The notes under the pieces were generated by a model. It saw only the letters and a program-made list of their open reading frames with translations. It had not been told where the DNA came from and made no database searches. Shown one piece after another: positions 59,220 to 64,000 of a stretch of 64,000 bases of DNA. A program made the position numbers and the translations under genes. Each line of letters opens with the position of its first letter. The stretch's first letter is position 1. Source of the DNA: Schistocephalus solidus (Eukaryota > Platyhelminthes > Cestoda > Diphyllobothriidea > Diphyllobothriidae); the NCBI GenBank assembly GCA_017591395.1, contig WEDG01000296.1, positions 134,501 through 198,500 on the forward strand, read 5' to 3'.

Positions 59220-59930
59220 GGATCATACTTTACTCTCACACGAGAGGCGCTGGTTCCAAACAGATGCTATGTGGTATTGGGTTTGACCATGTATGATGCA
59301 GAGGCTGATGAGGAGAGATGTGGTAATGTGGTATGACGGGTGCGGTGGGTGTATGCTAGTGCTCTTGGCACTAGTGCACCAGACTCTGTGCGATGGATTC
59401 ACCAGTGACCAACCAGGCCGATGCGTGATGTGCATGTGTGATGGCAGTGGAGCAGTATAGGTTGGGCAGTTTTCAGTCAGCGGGAGGTTATTTTTTCGGT
59501 GATGATGGTCACACTCATCGGAGGGTTGGGAATGGGAGTGTTGACGGCTGGGTAGGGCGTGTTAGGTGTGTCGGCTTTGCAGTGGATTCCATTTTCATGG
59601 ATGCACATGTGACCGATCAAACCCATGTGGTGAGTGAATGCTCGAGGGCAGTGAAGATGGTAAAGGCGGCGGTCTCTGTTGTGTGTTAGTGCTCCAGACA
59701 CTGGTTCCTGAGTCTCTGTGCGATGGATTCGCAAATGACGGACCAAGCCGATGCGTAAGGTAAATCTGTGATCGCAATTAGGACAGGTTAGAATCGAGTT
59801 CCCATTGCTGGTGGAATGGGCGATGGTGGTGGAGGTAGCAGGTGCGCCTCCCACGTACATGACCTGCCTTCCCAACACAAGAATCAGGATTTCACACAAA
59901 ATGGGTTGAACACACACAGTACTAACCATG
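59220..59930 (-). pseudogene. C2H2 zinc-finger retroelement-tail relic
   Basis: The minus strand encodes CPNCDHRFTLRIGLVRHLRI followed by H (a complete C-x2-C-x12-H-x3-H finger) and the linker RTETQEPVSGALTHNRDR. Next come LHCPRAFTHHMGLIGHMCIH (a second finger missing its first Cys) and a Pro/Thr/Asn-rich spacer. Further down, a third broken finger lies in another frame (GLVGHW, IHRTESGA near 59.40 kb). From memory, arrays of this type (IGLVGHLRIHRTETGEPVPG, THRMGLxGHMRIH) are very abundant in diphyllobothriidean tapeworms, associated with retroelement proteins. It is interrupted, so it is a relic rather than a host gene. Confidence 0.7.
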
Positions 59931-59934
59931 AGGA

Positions 59935-62700
59935 TGAGTCATCTTATCAGTCGGCAGCCCTTTAAGTGCGTCCGAATCATCCTGGTGAGGAAATTGCTGA
60001 AGGTCGTAGGGCTGAGTTCCCCAGTTTTGACTCCCCCTTCCCATTCGGTCGACTGCTCCAGCCTTGTTCTCTCTATCTCTAAACTAGCGGCTGACGGAAT
60101 GAGGAGAGCCCTTGAACGTGAACGGACGTCTATGTACTCCAATGGCAACATTTGCAGACCTCTGAAGTTTTCAGTCAAAATAGTTCCGTTTGTCTTCACA
60201 CACGGTTGTGCAATGATGCGTATATACCTCAATATATCACTAAAATTCCGCCCCTCATCAGTTTTAAAAAAGCTTTGATTTGGGATGTTTAGAAGATGGC
60301 CATGTCAGCCAAGGCAGGCCGCGTTGAGTTGATCACTTTATTCCGGTATTTACGTTTGTACTTCAGTGTCCGTCAAGACGAACTGCAACGTGCGGTATGG
60401 CCATTAGCAAATAGCCTACACTTTGGGTATGCTATTCCAGCATGGGGCTACGAGAATCAGTTGTATTTTTTTCTTTTGTTCTATTGTTTGTGATTTGGAT
60501 GACTAAGATAAGCAGGGTTTTGTTTGATTTACCTGAGAGGACGTCACGGGAATTAAATTATTCCTGACGTCACATGTTGACAAGCTGGCCAGTGACCAAT
60601 AAATTTAAATAGAGCTAGTGGTTTATACTTCAAAGATTTCGGTGTTTTTAATCGATTGGTCACAGATCTAGATTCAGTTCCATGAATTTATCAAAACTTT
60701 CAGAAAAAGATTGTCCTTGCAAGCGGTTACCCGAAGAACTGAGTTCTTGGGCATTCTTTCTAATGCAGATGGTTGTAAGGAGTCATATTTGCGGACTCAC
60801 TCAAGCATAAAAACTCATTGACGAGGAAAATTAACTTCCACAACAAAAGTCAGCAAGGCATATACCTTAGATTAATTCAAAACGTTTTCGAAAAATTTAC
60901 CTCACTGAAAAGTGGTTTACTTGGCTAGCTCACTGACGGATGTCTGCATACTTTATCTTTAGCCAAGGTTAAGTCAGGGTAAAAATTGGAACATGTTACA
61001 GATTTTTTTTGAAGTCAAGCCTTTAGGAGAGTCTGTTGTTAAGGTCATGCTACTTACGAAACCCCAAAGATTTTTAGATTTTAGGGTCTGCCTCTGGATG
61101 TGCTTTTATTTGCATTACACCGCTTTTTTAATATATGTTACCTTACCACGGTACAGCCCCCTAAGACTTCGAGCATAGGCTAAAGTATGGATCGCTATTG
61201 AAGAAAACACTCCATCTCTAAGTCCTGGAAACAGTTACATTGCATTTTTCCGTTTTCAAAAAATGTTTTACTGTGTTATAATGACCGTAGTAGAACAACC
61301 AGCCTGTCTCATGAAATTTTAATAAAAAAATTCGAAAATGTGTGTTCGATTAGAAATAAGTAGTTAGGTGAGCTTTTGATGCTGATTACCGTGTTACATA
61401 AGTTCACGATATTTCAGTCAGGACAGGCTGCCAACTTTGGACCACTTATATGGTCTGCATTTTGCTAGTCCTTTTTCGATATGCATATGAATTCAAATAT
61501 ATTTTTATGCGAAACATGCATAAAAGTATTATTTCATGTATTCATTTGGTAGGGCATCGCACCTTCTCTCGATTTTATACGTAAAGAAAGAATATCCTTA
61601 ATGCTGAATAATCGATGTTACGGAAGACCTCCAAAAGTAATGTCTCCCTAAAAATCCAGGGAGACTTAAACACAGCCGGCTTTTAACATGCATACCTGCG
61701 TGTCGCACATAGTCTACTTTTGCTTTCAACAAGTACGCACCAAACAGGATTATGCAGGCAATTCCAGAGTCTCGTCAGTATCACAAGAACGCGTGAAAGC
61801 CAATTTTCGGGCTAACGACTTTTTATTATTGAATTTTAAACTTGAAACGCTATGCCCTCTGGCCAGTCCTCCTTTGGAATGAAAATATTTTCTTCTTTTT
61901 ATATGCAGGAGAAGCCAACTGAAGCAGAGAATATCTAACAGGCAAGGATGCTGAACATTGACAAACACAGCCGTTTCATGGCTTACCAAGCTTGTTTAAT
62001 TTAGCCGTTGACTAGCTGCCTGCAATCAAGAGCCCTCGTGAGGAGAAGCCCCCGTTTTCTGGAAACGTGACCTTCAGTTCGACTGTCTTAAGGCACCCAA
62101 GTTACCGCTTTTCCTCGTGCAGCGTCAAATTTTCTTTTAATGCCCTAGATTAAAGTGCTTTTCCCGTTCCTCCCTCTCCACAGCTTAGCTCCCCCCGCAC
62201 TCCCACGCCCTCCCCCCGCCTCATTGTTGATCGCAACTTCTGTCTCGTGCTCTGCCTTATGTCTAGCGTCTCGAAGACTGTGGTGTTGCTCCTGTTAGCT
62301 CCTTGCTTTCAGGCTTTTCGAATGAGGTTTCTGTCGTCAGATGCCGCAGTAAATACCACGGTCTGAATCTGTGTTTTTAATGGTGGGGTTGTGCAGCTAT
62401 GAAACGCTCTCGTCGACCTAAAGTGAACATTTTAGAGGACAGTAACGCTAGCAGGAAAAAATAATGAATTAGTAAAAACACATGTCTTCATAACGTTAAA
62501 AAGCGACACTTGGCCAACGGTGGTGACGGGGGAGGAGGAACGAGAAGCAGGAAAATAAAATATAGTGTTACTTAAGACTAAATAAGTAGTAGTATCTGTA
62601 GGGAGATGAGGAAACAGAAAAATAGAGCCAGTTAACGCACCGTCTCTTGAGCTCCCCCGCCGAAAACACGTCGCGAAGATGGAAACATGCTCACTGAAAG
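59935..62700. other. No gene recognised
   Basis: Mostly AT-rich sequence with short unrecognised open frames. A pyrimidine-rich GC block at 62.16-62.30 kb has no recognisable coding content. Confidence 0.45.
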
Positions 62701-62704
62701 CAAA

Positions 62705-63070
62705 GCTTAACTAGCCCTGACGTTTCGGATTCTCGCTCGAACCCATCATCAGAGACAGTCGCAAAAAAAGGGTAATAGGGGCACATGGGACGCAGTATTT
62801 ATAGGGCGTGGTTGCCAGGCCAACACACGGCGAATTTATTTGGTAGGACTGCTGTTCATCCCTGGGGCCGTAATGGATGCGACCCGAGTCATTAATGGCC
62901 GTGATTTCAGGTCCGTGGTCGATTACTGGCGTGAAAATTACTCGGCAATTGAGCTCGCTGTCACCGGGACTGCTGGTCACTCGCAAGCTCCCTGGGTGGG
63001 TAGGACGTTGAACCGGAAAAAAATCACAACACAGAATAGGGAGGCTGGAAGGCATTCAGGCCAAAAAACC
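62705..63070 (-). repeat. Dispersed repeat, unknown class
   Basis: Begins with CTGACGTTTCGGATTCTCGC...CCATCATCAGAGACAGTCGC, which recurs inverted near 55.93 kb and partly at 54.79 kb. An open frame of 114 codons on the minus strand has no recognised domain. The class is unknown. Confidence 0.45.
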
Positions 63071-63239
63071 CGCGAAACTTGACAGGAGAAGGTGAGGGAG
63101 TGGGAAGATGAAGGAGAGGCAGAAAAATACGGTACAGTGGTACTTATGACTAAATAAGTAGTAGGAGCATCAATGCAGGAGGAAGGGTGGGGAGGGCGAG
63201 AGAGAGAGAATTGACTAATGTTTCGTCTCTTGAACACTT

Positions 63240-63915
63240 CAGGCCGCAAGCATACTACAAAATGAGAGGCTTACTTCGGCGGAAGAAACAAGAGCAATTT
63301 AACCAAACAAACGAGTTCAAGACTTTATCTATATTGGTTCAAGAACTCCGGTTTCTTGAGCATGGTTGGTTATTGGCAGAAAACAATCGATTAAAGCAGT
63401 TCAGTTTGCGTGAAATAATGGCCCTCGGGCTAATGCAGGCATCCAGGATTCAATTAAATGTCAAATTAACCGAAATGGCACGTGTTAGCGGTCACCATGA
63501 TTTATTTCAATGTAAAGTACTAAAAATATTCTTTTCTTGACAAGTATAGACCTTCCTTGTACATCAAGGTCAAGTTGAGAACAAAATTTATTGACTTATC
63601 TCATGGATGGAGAGACCTTGCTGATATATCAACAAGAGAACGAAATTTTTCCAGTTGGATTTACTTTGATTTCTCTGTCCGCGTAAAGCAAGCGATGCAA
63701 GATGTGAACCAACGTTCAAATTTTCTGAAGCTGTTTCTTCTTTAAATACATTTTTTAAAATCCTACATTGGCTTGTCACATGCAATTATGTAAGCCTTTT
63801 CCCTTCCATGGTTTCCTATGTAATGACTTTTTTCTCAATATTTTGTAATCAATAGGGAGTTCAAAGGCGTTCGCCTATCAATCTCCAGATAAAAGTGAAC
63901 TGAAATGAAACGAAA
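63240..63915 (+). mobile_element. Possible LINE 3'-end relic
   Basis: AGGGAGTTCAAAGGCG at 63856 and the following CGCCTATC closely match the 3' UTR of the LINE at 44.26-44.29 kb, in the opposite orientation (44 kb minus, here plus). The preceding roughly 600 bp may be the diverged C-terminal coding part (SEAVSSLNTFFK-like ending), but no clear RT motif was seen. Confidence 0.4.
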
Positions 63916-64000
63916 GTTTGCGCAAGTTTATGCCTCAAAACATGATTATAAAGTTACTAACCAAACTTAAAGTTTTACGCACACGTAACATGAGCTGTAA

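Overview
The window looks like a piece of nuclear genome from a flatworm, most likely a diphyllobothriidean tapeworm (Spirometra, Dibothriocephalus or Schistocephalus group). The evidence is a large AT-rich intron/exon gene with GT-AG junctions, an invertebrate muscle-type Ig protein, TTAGGG-type telomere-like tracts, and dense retroelement debris. That debris includes Penelope-like, CR1/jockey-like LINE and mariner relics, and a C2H2 zinc-finger retroelement tail of a kind I associate with these worms. The species call is inference; I ran no search.

One host gene can be supported. It is a kettin/titin (sallimus)-like gene on the + strand, with eleven coding exons from 6715 to 50602 and a poly(A) signal near 51217-51226. 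The splice phases agree at every junction. The predicted product is about 968 residues: a 360-residue Gln/Tyr/Pro-rich head in one exon, three Ig I-set domains each split by an intron, kettin-like linkers, a basic/helical stretch, a Pro/Gln-rich tail and a short acidic C-terminus. The tail exon needs a one-base frame correction between about 43755 and 43830 to agree with the last exon.

Layout: 1-6700 is upstream sequence with no recognisable gene. 6715-7794 is the Q-rich exon. 7795-20361 is a 12.6-kb intron with dispersed repeats and a 661-bp tandem duplication. 20362-37427 holds the Ig exons; their introns contain a heat-shock-promoter-like island (22.6-23.0 kb), a CpG-rich island (25.3-25.65 kb), two mariner remnants (31.66-33.1 kb) and telomere-like tracts. 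37428-43544 is an intron holding a 2.9-kb element made of exact 305-bp tandem units. 43545-43970 is the Pro/Gln-rich exon. 43971-50524 is an intron with a LINE relic, a fold-back element and tRNA-like sequence. From 51.3 to 64.0 kb I see only mobile-element debris: a Penelope-like relic, a long trinucleotide microsatellite, a zinc-finger retroelement tail and several dispersed repeats.

The most interesting system is the 305-bp repeat family. Each unit has a tRNA-like head with A and B boxes and, 89 nt later, a CTGATGA...GAAA element. This element folds on paper as a minimal type I hammerhead ribozyme. Divergent copies at 15.9, 16.0, 39.1 and 55.0 kb keep stem I pairing through compensatory changes. 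The 39-42 kb copy is an uninterrupted eight-unit head-to-tail array bounded by inverted (TA)n ends. This resembles hammerhead-bearing tRNA-promoter repeats of schistosomes and metazoan retrozymes, and a Penelope-like relic lies in the same window.
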